Assembly (NCBI RefSeq): GCF_027595985.1
Contig: NC_073306.1
Location: forward strand, 192,961,000-193,024,999
Direction of reading: 5' to 3'
Length of the DNA stretch: 64,000 nt
From: Sorex araneus
Lineage: Eukaryota; Chordata; Mammalia; Eulipotyphla; Soricidae
A program made the translations under genes and the position numbers. Shown here in pieces: positions 23,401-38,400 of this stretch. Each line of letters starts with the position of its first letter. The first letter of the stretch is position 1. Under the pieces are notes generated by a model that saw only the letters and a list, made by a program, of their open reading frames with translations, did not search any database and was not told the origin of the DNA.

Positions 23401-26400
23401 CCCCAGCAGGGTCCTAGTCTCGTCGTTACCTTTGGATCATGACAGTATTGTCCATGATCATGCCCTCAACTTATAGTTGAGTATTGTGGTGCTTTGGCCT
23501 GGCCCATTTTGATGCCAGGGTAGCTCACAGCTTGCCCTGGGTCTATTCTGTCCCTCATCGGGACCCTGCTCTTGGGGTGCTAGGAACTAAGGGCAACTGA
23601 GTTGAGAAAGCAGATGCTCAGGAGTAAATATTATTGGAGTCAATCAGCTCCCAAGTTATAAACACAATATTAATTGTCTTCCTGTGTCCATACAGAAAGG
23701 ACATTGCTTTAAGGTAAACTATGTTCTCTAAGGCAAGGCTAAAAGGACAAACCCCATGTTATCCTACATGTGTATACTGTAGAAACTAGATAAATTTATA
23801 TGATGATTCTACATCTTATTGTGAATATTTTCTAGTATGTGTTCTATAGTCAGGATAAAGAGAATAAATAGCTGCAGTTTTAGAACAAGATTTTGTAGAC
23901 ATTTTTACTACTGTTGTTTTATAAATACAATGAAGTTCTTTGAAAATGATACATCAGTTGACACAAAACTTATGAAGGCTCTTGCCCTGCGTATTGCCAA
24001 CCTCAGTGTGACATCCCACACTACCTACGTCTCTGAGGACTTCCGGGAGTGATCCCTGAGTGCAGAGCTAGAAGTAAGCCCCCCAAATCACTGGGTGTGA
24101 ACTAAAAACCATTCTCCTCCTCAAAAAAAAAAAATTAAAAGCTGGAAGGAAATGAGTATAATGATTATACCAGAATTTAAGAAAAGTCAATACCAAGGCA
24201 ATGGGCTCTTAATCTCCCCAGGGGCCCAGGTGAACTGAACTTTGAAACAGCTTATTGAATCAGATTCCCTTGGCAATTTCATTTTGGAGTCACCTACGTT
24301 TATGGGCACTCCATTTGGCATTGCCAATATCCAAGATGTGTAATCTCATACCTTTATTTTCATCATGCATAAATACCAATATCAATACAAATTCTGTAGA
24401 TGAAAGTAAAAATGGTAAATTCTAGTGGAAAAAAATGTTAGTTCTTACCTCTAAGATGAGGCAATGACTCATCTATCTTCAAAAAGCTTTCATCTAATTT
24501 CAAACTCTGATGCAAAATTTTATCAGCTTGACTTTTTATGGTATCTGCATTACCAGAAACAAACTGAAATTTAAGCAGTACATCTGCTTTCAAGCCATCA
24601 TTACTTGACCTGAAAAACAAAAGCATGTTTTAAGAAAAAGCATGTGTGAGATCATAGGCAAAGCGATCATTACTTTATGTCATATTATTTAAATATTTGG
24701 TATAATTTCAAGAAAATGCAGCATGGATATTTTATATAGTTTACTTTTATAGATTGTTTTTTCATTTTTCCATAGAGGTATTAATATTAATATATTAGTT
24801 AATATATTGCTATAATAGAGGTATGATATGTGAATTATTATTGCACCATCATATGGAAAAGTGACTTAGAGTTCTATTCCTTTCTCCTTTTTTCTGGTTT
24901 GGGCTACTCCTGGTGGTGCTCAGGGATCAATCCTGAACGTGCTCAGGTTTGCTGAGAATTGAATCCAGATGGATCATGTGGAAGGCAAGTGCTGTACCTG
25001 CTGCAGTATTTATTTCTCTAACTCTCTAAAATACTTTTCTGCAAAAAGAAATCTTCAGTTCCTATTTAATCCAACAAGTTGTGCACATATATGTGTATAT
25101 ACTCTTGACTTAAGGGTTCATAATAACTAACTATTGTTTAATAGCACTGTGGCACAGTATTGTTCATAGATTTGCTCGTGCGGGCACCAGTAACGTCTCC
25201 ATTGTGAGACTTGTTACTGTTTTTGGCATATCAAATACGCCACGGGTAGCTTGCCTGGCTCTGCTGTGCAGGCAGAATACTCTCAGTAGCTTACTGGACT
25301 CTTCGAGAGAGACAGAGAAATAGAACCCGGTGGGCAAATGCCCACCTGCTGTGCTATCGATCCAGTAAGAAGGTAAAAATGAGAGGAGTGGATGGTGAGT
25401 GTAAGAATCTTTAACAGAAATGCAAAAGTCATTCTAAAGACAACTATAACTACCCAAGTTAAACTTCTCCCAGTCAGGAAGATAGCTTATGGTCAGTAAA
25501 ACATGCCTATACCTAATTCATGCCCCTGTATTACATGGCCCCAGGAGTATTCCTGGGTGAAGCCACAGAGGCTTGGCACTGCCAGTGGTTTCTTGCAGCA
25601 TAGGGTCTAAGCAGCTGGCACCCTCAGGCCCTGGCATTGAACTGCCTGGCACAACTGACTATCACTGGGAGTGCACCCCAGGTCTTCCAAGTTCTTCTTG
25701 GGAATCCCTTTTCTGCCAAGAGATACTGCAAAATTACAGATCTTTTATGGAGGTGAAATACAAATTAAGTGTTACAATGTTGTTGAGTTTGTTTTTGAAT
25801 TGTCTAAGATTTTCAATTTAAATCGATAAATAAATAGAATAAGTACTATAAGTTGGCTTCTCATTATGAAAATTGATGAGTTGTTATTACCTAATGTTGA
25901 AAGCATGAGCATTGATGTAATGATGACTTAAGCTGGAACTTTTAAATATATTATCCATCTGAGAAGAGAAAAACAAAAGCATAGAATAGATAGAATTCAT
26001 CACATCTGAATTTCATACATTTTAATATATCACAAAAAATGCTTATTTAAAACATGCAGTGACACAAAAACTATTTATTTCCAAGTTTGCTTGCAATAAT
26101 CCTTAGCAACTCATTTAGACAGATTCCTGCTTTCATAAGACCAGCATTGCAGTGAATGTTGGTAACATGACACATTAAGACATTAGTCAAAGGTAGCTGA
26201 TATAAACACTTAAAAATAAAAGTATTTCAATGGTCTAAACTCTACACAAGTCCAGGGAGAGAGTTCAAGTAGCAGAACACATATCTAGCAGGTGCAAGGC
26301 CCCGAATTTATTCTTAGGTTCCACATGGCTCTCCTAGCACTGCCAGAGTGGCCCTGGTGTCCCCTGAACATCACCAGTACCATGGACTCCTGGTGCCAGG

Positions 26401-29400
26401 CTGAGCTATCGCCAACCCCTAAAGACCAGTGGGAATGACATTTGTTAAAAAAAAAAAAATGCTTGTCTTACATGCTCTCAACTCCAACTCCACCCCAATA
26501 CAACATTATACCTAGCATCACCATGACATAACTCTAAGGCCCATAAGTGTCACTGGATATAGCCCTGGTGGCCACTGAGGACTGCCCGAGTGACTCTGAT
26601 AGTTCCCTCAAAATCTGAGCACCATCATATACTCAAGTCTTTACACTAAACCACCGGCCCTGTTAAGAATCATTGAATGTGTGGGCTGGGGTGAATGATA
26701 GCACAATGAGTAGGGCATTTGCTTTGCACTCGGCCCACCCGGGTTCAATTACCAGCATCCCATATGGTCCCCTGAGCACTGCCAGGTGTAATTCCTGAGT
26801 GCAAAACCAGAAGCAATCCCTGTGCATCGCCGGTGTAATTCAAAGAGCAAAAAAAAAAAAAAAAATCATTGATTGTGACTCCTGGGCCCTTTAAACACCA
26901 CTTGGGAGGGACCCTCCCAATATACGCATATAAAATATAAATGTAAATATATGTATCTGTATTACACACAGAGCTGGAGGTATAGATTATTCATATGAAA
27001 GTTTGATATGTTTAAACTTATCGTCCAGTACTACTTAAGCTTAGTTATTACCCTCATAAATGTTATTAAGAACCAGAGTTTTAGGCTTTTTTTTTTCATT
27101 TTTGAGTCACCCCAGCAATGCACAGGGGTTACTCCTGGCTCTGCACTCAGGAATTACTCCTGGAGGTGCAGGGGGACCATGTGGGATGCTGGGAATCAAA
27201 TCTGGGTTGGCCGCATGCAAGGCAAATGCCCTACCCACTGTGCTATTGTTCTAGCCCTGGTTTCAGGCTTTTTTAATAAAATGTGTAAGCGAAGTTTTGA
27301 TCTAGTAGCAAATGTGGGAAGGATCAGAATGCATATTTATTGTGTATTTCTTTAAAGTCACTAATCAAGGAAAATGCACAAAAAACTACTTAGAATAATA
27401 TGCAACTATACATAATTTTTGTCATTTTAGACTTCATATATAGGGAAATTTCTCTGTGATATAAATTCTTAGAAGAAATTATTTATTACTAAAGCCACAC
27501 CTTGTTGCAGAAACTGTGGTTTCATAGGCCTATTTATCACTACTGAATCATCAAGAACAAAGACTGACGATATGCCAAACTGTAAGTGAACTTAAGTCTT
27601 AATTAGTTCCACAAATAAGAAGAATAGCTGTCAAGCTGTGGAGAGGAGTGATTTTGAGCAAGTGCTTTACACTCATCTGATCAGACTTAGGAAAATTTCT
27701 CTGGAAAAGTGTGGTGTGTTGTGCTATAGTGTATGTTGATGCACTTAGTTATCAAGAAATCAATAGTGAGACAAAATAAATTATCATATTTTTCCCTTCT
27801 GAATGAAATTATGAAGAAAATGAGCTTTTAAAGACATAGTTTTATTTGTATGTGTATGTTTATATAAGAAACTAATTATACATTCTTCATAAAAAAATTA
27901 CAAAATGAAGGCAACGCAGAAAAGTAGAGTAAAATTATTAAATTTTTAGATCAACTCATTAAACAAATTATATATTTTTCATACATATTTCCAGACTTTC
28001 TATATATACAAATATATATGATAACATTGATTATTATGTTTTCTACCTGCCTTTATCTATTTAATACTCTCTTCAATCTCACTTCACATTCTTTATATAC
28101 AGTTTTGTAAACTATAACTTATCCATGACAATTGAGCTCCTGAACAATTTGGACTTTTAAACATGTCCTTTGGAATCATTTAGATACTAGCCTTAATCAT
28201 CTAGGAAATTATTTGTTAGAACTATAATTCGTTGTCTAAATCTGGAATCAGCAAATTAGTTCCTGCATGACAAAGTAGCCAACTGCTCTGAATATCACCT
28301 ATAATCCAAAAATGCTACTCACATTTTGCTCAATTATTTAAAAAATTTTTTAAAGGAATAATATTTTGTCATACAAAATTTTTAGCAGCTTTCACTTTCA
28401 GAGTCAATAATAAAGTTATTTTTGACTACAGCCACTTTTATTGTGGATGCATTGTTTACAACTGTTTTATGTTTCAATAAAAGATTTGAGTACTTACAGA
28501 TAAACTGTATAACCCACAAAGCTAATAATGCTTATTTTCTCATATTTTATAGAGAGACATGCTAATTCTTGGTCTGAATTACTGATGTTCTTCTGTTACA
28601 GTAACTTAGGTCAATCAATGTAGTTGTTATAACAACTTACTTAGGTCAATACTAGTTAAGCAAACATGGAATATTTTTTGGTGGGTGGTGAACCACACCT
28701 GGCTCAGGGATCACTCTTAGTGGTGCTGGGTAGGTGGTGGAGGGCAGCATATATGGTCGCAGGAATCAAACCAGCAGCAGCGGCTTGCAAGGTAAGCACC
28801 TTAATCCCTATACATTTTTCTGACCTCTTTGAGGAGTATTTCTAGTGACAAACATCATTTGACAAACACCATGAAAGATATCAAAAATATAAGAATAAGT
28901 TGATTTATTTCTAGGACAAATAAATTGACTTTTAAAAAGCATACTTTTTAAATAATAATGTTATATTCTTTCAAAGTGTAAGGTACTGTAATTGAAGTAT
29001 GTGTAAAGTTCTGTAAGAGAACAGGGGAAAGAAGATAATATTTATTCAGATATTACTTTTTTGTTTGTTTTGGGGTCTCACCAGAAGGTGCCCAGGGCTC
29101 ACTCCTGGCTTTGGGTTCAGGAATCACTTCTAGCTGAGTTTTAGGTATCGTATAGGTACCAGGAATCGAACCCATGTCTACTGCATAGAAGGCAAGTGCC
29201 CTGCCTGTTCTGCTATCTCTTCATCCCCTCGATTACTTTTCATATTTTTTGTCACTACGTTAATCCACAGAATAGTTCAAGGAGGTGGGTGAAACCATCT
29301 CTAATTTATTTCTTTTCTGAAGTTGTTAACAAGGTTGATATTCCTACATGAATTTAGCTGCTTTGACTCTAGAACGTTGGCAGTTTCTAATTCTGTGTAC

Positions 29401-32400
29401 TGCTTCCTATAACAAAATATTATTGGGGCTGAAGAGATAATATAGGAGGTAGGACCCTTGCCTTGCACGCCCCAACCCTCAGTACCCCAATATGCTGCCC
29501 TGAATCCTGAAAGAAGTGATTCCTTAGCACAAAGCCAGGACTAAGCCCCGAACACAGGAAATGCTGCCTCAAAACCAAAATATCGAAACAAACCCCCAAA
29601 TATTCTTTACATATTCTGATCTGCCATTCAGGTCTTCTCAGAATGTGATTTTGAAAAAGCATTCTAACCCTGTTCAATTTCACCCTTTTCTCCTTTCATC
29701 AGCTTTTTCGGGTTAGAAATAAAAATGACTAAAGAAACAGTTCTGAATCTGGAAAAGATGCTAAACTGTCATCTCTGGCCAGTCAAGGCTTTGTAAAATC
29801 TGTGTACACAACTAAAATCCTTTATTTGCAGGGAGTCAGGATTTGGACCATAACCAGCGGTGCAATGCTTACTCGTTGGTGACTTTGTCCTCCAGAATCA
29901 CTCCGGGCAGTACTTGGGAGCCAGATGCAGTGCCTGGAGTCTCACCCCTGTCGGCCACATGCAAAGCAAGTGCCCTATTCATGCTGTCTGCAGTGCCACA
30001 ACTGAAATCTCTAATAGAAGAATTAAACTGCTTGTTTCTGTCATGTATTTTCAGGAATAATTGTTTGATATAAGTTGCCTTGAGGGAAATATATCACATA
30101 CATAGTGAAGGTGTTTAGTGACACTTATGTGGCAATGTTGCTTTGCCTAAATGACTAAATAATGATTAAACTCCAGATAATGCTAATAAAAGCTTTTCAT
30201 GTTCACTGTCATCCTGTTGCTCATCGATTTGTTCGAGCGGGCACCAGTAACGTCTCTCATTGAGAGACTTATTGTTACTGTTTTTGGCATATCCAATACG
30301 CTCGGGTAGCTTGCCAGGCTCTGCTAGTATCGGGCAGGCTCGATACTCTAGGTGGCTTGCCAGGCTCTCTGAGAGGGGCGGAGGAATCAAACACGGGTTG
30401 GCCGAGTGAAAGGCGAAAGCCCAACTGCTGTGCTATCGCTCCAGCCCAATGAAAGCTTTTAGATTTAAATATTTATTTTACGTTATAATTTTATTATTTA
30501 ATTTCTTTTTTATTATTTGATTTTTCTGATGTATAAATTCTATGTTCAATGTACTTTTTCAGCTCCTGAAATATATTAGTTAAAGGATATGAAGTTAAAA
30601 TTTGTCCTGGTAATCTTTATTTTCTCTGGCAACCATAGCATAGCCATAATTTGGTGTGCTTTTATCTTCTTTTATTTTAATCACACTCTTTACAATATTA
30701 TTGTTAAGATGGAATAATTCCAGTAAAGTTTAATCTTACCTCATCATTGATTTTTTGTTCTAAGTCATTCCTAATTTTTGAGTGTTCTAATGAATAATCA
30801 GGATTATATTCAATACTAGGGATCTGAAAAGAAGTTCGGTAATAGTGAGTCTTCTGATCTGGAAGGAAGAAAAAAATGGATAGTCTAGTTTATTTAAAGT
30901 GTATAAGATTTAGAACTTAAATTTAAAAATTTGTAATTGGTGAACTTTTAGGAATTAAATAGTCAGGAGTGATGATAAATCCTTCCCTAAACCCTTTTTG
31001 AAGATTTTATGCTCATATTGCATGGTGGATAGTTGTGTTTTGATACAAATATCATCTTGTTAGTGATAAGTCATAAATTTATGCTGTCAATTAACTAATT
31101 ATAGAATATAACATTCTTATACATTGACCTCAAAGTCAGAATTTCTATTACAATTATTTTATTCTCAGTACATTAAATTATTAAGCCATAATAATTATGG
31201 TTTAATTTAATAATAAAAGCAAATAATTAAATAATAAAACCATAATAACTATGGTTTATTTATAATTTAAATATGAGCATATAATATGAGTTTATTGAAT
31301 CATTCAAGAGATGAGCTAAGTCAAATTATAAATTATTGAAATTATTTGTACAAAGCCTCAACATTTCTGAAATGAAAATAATGTTATGCAAATTAACAAT
31401 ATATAAAAAAGATATGTTGTGGAAATTAATACTGCAGTAGAAATTGCATTCAAAGCTTTTCGACAATATTAATAGTTCAAAAACAATTGTGTCACTCTTC
31501 AAATTTTTAAAGCAATGACACAGGTACTCACCAAATACTAAAAAATAAACAAGAAGACCAATAATTATTGCCAGAACCAACACAACTGCTGTAACAATTA
31601 GAGCGACCATCCATGGCTTCAATGAACTTGTTCTTTGTATCACAGGCCTATGAGGGAGAGAGAGTTACATATTAAAAGTAAATAGGATTTCGGGCTGAAG
31701 AGATAGGAAGGTGAGAAGGACATTTGTCTCACACACAGCAGGTTGAGGTTCCATCCCAGTTATCTTTGACTCAAAAAAATCAAGAAACAAAATCGAGTAG
31801 AAATTTTATATATTTGATAGAGGAATTTTTATTCATGGTTAGTTTATGTTGGCTTTGGTAACATTTGGAATATTTTTATTTATTTATTTATTTATTTTAT
31901 TGTTTCACCTTGAGATATAGTTACAAGTTTTCATGTTTGAGTTACAATTATACAACGATCAAACACCATCCCTCCACCAGTGCACATTCCCCACCACCAA
32001 TATCCCCAGAATACCCCCACCTTTCCCACCCTCTCACTGCATCCATGGGATGCATATTCCCATACTCTCTCTCTCTACTTTTGGGCATTATGATTTGCAA
32101 TGCAGATATTGAGAAGTTATCATATTTGGTCCTGTGCTTTCGGCACACAACTCCCATCCTGACCAATTCCTCCAACCATCATTTTCTTAGGAATCCTTCT
32201 CTATTCCAGCTGCCTTCTCCCCACACACTCATGATACAGTTTTCCAACGATGGAGCAACCTTCCTGACCCTTATATATACTGTCCTTGGGTGTCGGTCTA
32301 ATGCTATGTTATTTTATATTCCACAAATGAGTGCAGTCCTTCTATATCTGTCCCTCTCTTTCTGACTCATTTCACATATCATTATACTCTCCATGTCTAT

Positions 32401-35400
32401 CCACTTATAAAAAAATTTTATAACTTCATCTCTCCTAACAACTGTATAGTATTCCATTGTGTAGATGTACCAAAGTTTTGTTAACCAGTCATCTGTTCTC
32501 AGGCACTTGGGTTGTTTCCAGATTTGGAAACAACTATGTAAACAGTGCTGCAGTGAACATATAGGTACAGATGTCATTTCTGCTGTGCTTTTTTGCACCC
32601 TCAGGATATATTCCCAGAAGTGGCATTGCGGGGTCATGTGAAAGCTCAATTTCTAGTTTTTGAAGGACTGTCCATATTGTTTTCCAAAAAGGATGGACCA
32701 GTCGACATTCCCACCAACAGTGAAACAGCGTCCCTTTTTCCCTACATCAATGCCAACATTGGTTGCTTTTGTTCTTTTGAATGTGTGCCAGTCTCTGTGG
32801 TGTGAGATGATATCTCATTGTTGTTTGATTTGCATCTCCCTGATGACTAGCAATGTGTAGCATTTTTTCATGTGCCTTATGACCATTTGTATTTCTTTTT
32901 AAAGGACGCTTCTGTTCATTTCTTCTCCCCATTTTTTGATGAGGTTGGAGGATTTTTTCTTATGTAATTCTACTACTGTCTTGTATATCCTGGGTATTAA
33001 TCCCTTATCAGATGAGTATTGGGTAAATATTATTTCCCATTCTGTGGGCTCTCTCTGTATTTTGATCACTGCTTCTTTTGAAGTACAGAGCTTCTTAGTT
33101 TGATGTAGTCCCATTTGTTTATGTTTGTTTCCACTTGTTTCGTCAGTGGTGTTTCATCCTTAAAGATTCTTTTAGCTTCAATGTCATGGAGGGTTCTGCC
33201 TACATTTTCCTCTATGAACTTTATGGATTCATGTCTGATATTGAGGTCTTTATTCCACTTTGATCTGACTTTTGTGCCTGGCACTAGACAGAGATCAGAG
33301 TTTATTTTTTTGCAAGTAGCTATCCAGTTTTCCCAGCCCCACTTGTTGAAGAGGCTTTCCTTATTCCACTTTACATTTCTTGCTCTTTTGTCAAAGATGA
33401 AGTGGTCATATATTTGGGAGTCTGTGACAGAATATTCAACTCTATTGATCTATGGTTCTGTTTCTAGCCCAATACCATACTGTTTTAATTACTACTGCTT
33501 TGTAGTATAGTTTGAAGCTGGGGAAGGTGATGCTACCCATCTTCTTTTTCCCGAGGATTACTTTAGTTATTCTTGGGGGGTTATTGTTCCATATGAATTT
33601 CAGGAGTGTTTTGTCTATTTCTTTGAAAAATGTCATGGGTATCCTGACAGGGACCACATTAAATTGGTATAATGCTTTGGGCAGTATTGCCATCTTGATA
33701 ATGTTAATCCTCCCTATCCATGAATAGGGGCTGTGTCTCCATCTCCTAGTGTCCTCTTTTATTTTTTGAAGTAGTACCCATGGAGTATTTGATAAAATAC
33801 AAAACAGTAACAAAAACAGTAACAACAAGTCTCACAATGGAGACGTTACTGGTGCCCACTGGAGCATTTTGATGAACAACGGGAGGACAATACAGTACAG
33901 CAATGTCTTTTATAATTGTTCTTGTATAGATGCTTCACCTCTTTGGTTAAGCTGATTCTGAGGTACTTGGTTTTCTGAGGTACTATTGTGAACAGGATTT
34001 TTTTTAATGTCTCTTTCTTCTCTTTTGTTGTTTGTATATAAGAAAGCCATGGACTTTTGGGTGTTGATTTTGTAGCCTGCTACTTTACTATATAGAGCTA
34101 TTGCTTCTAGGAGCTTTTCTGTACAGTCTTTAGGGTTTTCTAAGTATAGTATCATATCATCTGCAAATAGTGATAGCTTGACCTCTTCCTTTCCTATCTG
34201 TATGCACTTGATATCTTTTTCTTACCTAACTGCTATGGCCAGTACTTCCAGTACTATACTGAGTAGGAGTGGCGAAAGTGGGCAACCTTGTCTTGTGCTT
34301 GATCTTAGAGGGAAGGCTTTTGGTTTTCCCTTTTGAGAATGATACTTGCCATGGGCTTGTGGTAGATGGCTTTGATTGAAATATCTTTAAAAATACAAAA
34401 AACTGTCAACAAAAAGGTAATTTAAGTGTGATTTTATATTTTGTTCTAGAAAATAGGCATTGTTTTGAAGCTGAATATTGTTTCATATACTTCCTGATTC
34501 ATGAACTAAGTTTTTAGAATGTTTTTTCTTTGTGAGTAAATGAATACCATAATTTGTCATGTATTTTGACACAACTGGCCTCAAAGAATGTGGACACATG
34601 GGTCACTCCTGTTATTCCTGCAAGAACAGAGGCTCAGAGTGGTCAGGAAACATCAAAGTCAGACTCTTTGGAAACTGAAATGGTTACTTTGATTACTTGG
34701 GGTCGTTTTATACTTTTATACTTAGGTACCTAATCATTATTAAAAAACTAAGTAATCTGTCATATATACGAACATCTAATATGACAGGTTGAAACAACTA
34801 GAACATGGGGTAAATAATTAGTAAAACCAAAAATAAATCATTAATATAAAGAGTAAAGAAATAAATCATGAGAACTCAGGTGCAACCAGAAAACTATAAG
34901 ATTAGAAATACAAGTGGCATATGATAAATACCTATTTTACAGTAATGTGGGATTTTGAAGCTGTGATTTTTTTCTATAGATAAGGCCTTAACATGTGCAA
35001 ATAACTAATTTAAAGGAAAATGTTGTTATTAATAGTATGAATTATACACAAAATGACAAAAATAAATTTAACTTCAAATTTCTAGTTTTGAAAATACACT
35101 TTATGGAAGTGGAAAATAGAAATATGACAAAATTTTATACCCATCCCATTGTCAGGACCTAGAATCTAGAGACCAAGTCAGAACAGAGATGAGGTAGGTA
35201 GGCTAAAAAATAAAACCAATAAGAAATATGGTTCAGAGAGTTAATTTTCATCTATTATAGTTGCACATGGAAAAGAATGAATTACTTTCTCTATGACTGG
35301 TGGCTGCTTGAGATAATGTGAGAAGTAAACCCTAGGTAAGTCATTAATAGTGACTAAGGTATGGCTTTTAACATCAATGATCTGGACAGCATGATGATGT

Positions 35401-38400
35401 ATCTATATCCTTATCTGCACATATAAACTAGAGGCAGTTTTCCCACCTGGAAATCATCAATCTGAGTGGTGACAGTTATCTAAAACACTAATTCTGAGTT
35501 CTCTGTTTTTGAAAGAATATAAAGTTACAATAGTTTGTTATATTTTGCATAGTAGCAAAAAAAAGTGCTAAAATCAGCAGATATTTGAAGAGAGAAAAGT
35601 TTAGATCTTGAGCTACAGTGATAATATTATGGGTAAGGTGCTTGCCTTGCACACAGCTAACCTGTTTTGATCCCTGGCACCATGTATGATTCCCTACCAG
35701 AAGTGATCCCTGAGCACAGGGTCAGGAGTAAGCCTTGATGAAGCTGGGTGTGGCTCAAAAACCAAAAGAAAAATTTTTAAAAAAAGAAGAGATGGAATCC
35801 TCCTTGGGCACAATGAACATATTTACTACCTAAAGTAATCTGAGGTCAGGGTAACTGTGAACTCAGTCAGCAAACATTAACTGAGTTTCCTCCATGTGGC
35901 AATATTTCCTGTTTCAGATTCACAGATAATGAGACACATTCTACCTTCAAGAATGTGAAATCTAGGATACACTCATTTATTATAATCAAAGTAGTAAATG
36001 TCATTATGGAATTTGCTTAGTAGAGTATAAAATATGACTAGGTTCAAATGGTTTGCCATAGAGAAGCTATTTTTTTTCTTTTTGAGTCACACCCAGAAAT
36101 GCTCAGGGGTTACTGTTGGCTCTGCATGCAGGAATTTGTTCTGTTCTAGCAATGCTTAGGGGAACATTTGGGATGCTGGGCATCAAACTTGGGTCAGCCT
36201 CGTGCAAGGCAAACACCTACCCACTATACTATCTCTCCGGCCCAGAGAAGCTATTTTTTTGAACTGGAATTTGGGACTGAGGAAAAGAAGTTTGAAAGAA
36301 TGATGTGTACTACACAGAGGCAATTGCAAAAACAAGGAGCTGCATAGAAAAGTTTTAGGATTTCTTAAGGGCCTACTTGAGAAAACTTCATAAATGAGAG
36401 TAAACCTAATCAGTAATGCATTCATTAGTTTTGATTAGCTGATACAAAAAAATAAAGAACAAGAGACTTCAATATATCTGTATATAGCACAGTCGCACTG
36501 TTGTCCCGTTGCTCATTGATTTGCTTGAGCAGCCACCGGTAACGTCTCCATTGTGAGACTCGTTGTTACTGTTTTTGGCATATTGAATACGCCATGGGTA
36601 GCTTGCAAGGCTCTGCCGTGCGGGCAGGATACTCTCGGTAGCTTGCCGGGCTCTTAGAAAGGGATGGAGAAATTGAACCTGGGTCAGTCACATGCAAGGC
36701 AAATGCCCTATCGCTGTGCTATTGCTCCATTAACTTAGAAACAAAATATGGGAGAGAAAGGAGAATAAATAATGGGAAGTCATTTTCTCTTTTTTAACAC
36801 TTTTCTTAAAGTGTTGGGGCTGGAAAGATAGTGCAGTGGATAGGGTGTTCGCCTTGCACGAGGCTGACCCGGGTTCGATTCCTCTTTCCTTCTCAGAGAG
36901 CCCGGTAAGCTACAGAGACTACCTCGCCCGCACAGCAGAGCCTGGCAAGCTACACGTGGCATATTTGATATGCCAAAAACAATAAGAAGTCTCACAATGG
37001 AGACGTTACTAGTGCCTGCTGGAGCAAATTGATGAGCAACAGGATGACAGTGACAGTAACAGTGAAAATGTTGGGACCACACCTGGCAATACTCAGGGGT
37101 TACTCCAGGCCTGCACTCAGGAATGACTCCTGCCGGTGCTCAAGGGACCATATGGGATGCTGGGGATTGAACCCGGATTGGTGTTGTGCAACACAACAAT
37201 AGTTCCCCTGTACTATTTCTCTGGCCCTGAAACTTTTGTTTTCAAGTTTGCAAATTCTTTCCTTTTCTATATCTCAGTTTGTTAAATGTAGAATATTTAA
37301 ATTTTCAGATGCTGTATTTTTTGTCTTTCTAAAATTTATATTTGGTTTTGTTTTAAATCTTATTTTCTGCTGAGATTTCATTTATTTTCATTTGGTAGGC
37401 TATTTTCCATTCCATCATTGAAGTGTAGTTGTAAAGTGTAGTTGTAATAAATATTAATATTATTTTGTTCAACTCTACATTTGCCTAAGTCAGTATTGGC
37501 CTCCTGATTTTCTTTTTTGTTTTCTTTGCCTTATTTTATTTTATTTTTTTGGTTTGGGAGCACATCCAGTGGTGCTCAAGGCTTACTCCTGACTCTGCTC
37601 AGAGATCACTCCTGGCAGGGCACAGGGGACCATATAAACTGCTAAGGATCTAACCCAGTTGGCTGTGTGCAAGGCAACTAATTCACCCATTATGCTATTG
37701 CTCTGGCCCCTTGATTTGTCTGTTGGTTTTCATTCAAGAATAGATCATCTTGGGGGCTGGCACTTGCCTAGGGGTTGAAACTGGGTGGCCCTAGGCAAGG
37801 CAAGCAGCGTACACTGTACTATCTTGCCAATCCCAAAATGTAACTTATTTAATAAATGTGATATTTGATTATGCTTGCTCACTAAGAAAATCTGTTTGTT
37901 ACTTCATTATAAATTTTATTGGCAAAATGCGAAACAATCAACAATTTTTAATTTTAAGTATTTTCTTGGGCTGGAGTGATATCACAGCGGGTAGGGCATT
38001 TGTCTTGCACGAGGCTGACTCAGGTTCTATTCCTCCGCCCCTCTCAGAGAGCCTGACAAGCTGCCGAGAGTGTCTTGCCTGCACGGCAGACCCTGGCAAG
38101 TATTCGATATGCCCAAAACAGTAACAAGTCTCACAATAAAGACGTTATGGTGCCCGCTCGAACAAATTGATGAGCAACAGGATGACAGTGATACAGTGAC
38201 ATTTTTATATAGAAGGGTACAAACAAACCTTTATACCTGACTTATAACTAATTTCTAGAAGAGTTTTTGAGATATATTAATTATCTTTGGAAAATATTTA
38301 GAACACAATTTTTAGAACACAAAATTTTTAGAACACAAAAAGACCTATCTCTAGACCTATGTCTTCTACTCTGACTCAGATCAGAGAACAGTTCATAAAA

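Noticed and set aside
30166-30390. Minus-strand open frame containing [12 protein letters not shown]
   Set aside because: It is the coding relic in the RTE-type tail of a SINE-B, not a gene.
32314-34155. Several minus-strand open frames of 60-130 codons
   Set aside because: They are broken pieces of L1 ORF2, not host genes.
36814-37066. A and B boxes as a functional tRNA gene
   Set aside because: The boxes are the tRNA-derived head of a SINE; the sequence does not fold into a complete tRNA and the same head occurs dozens of times.
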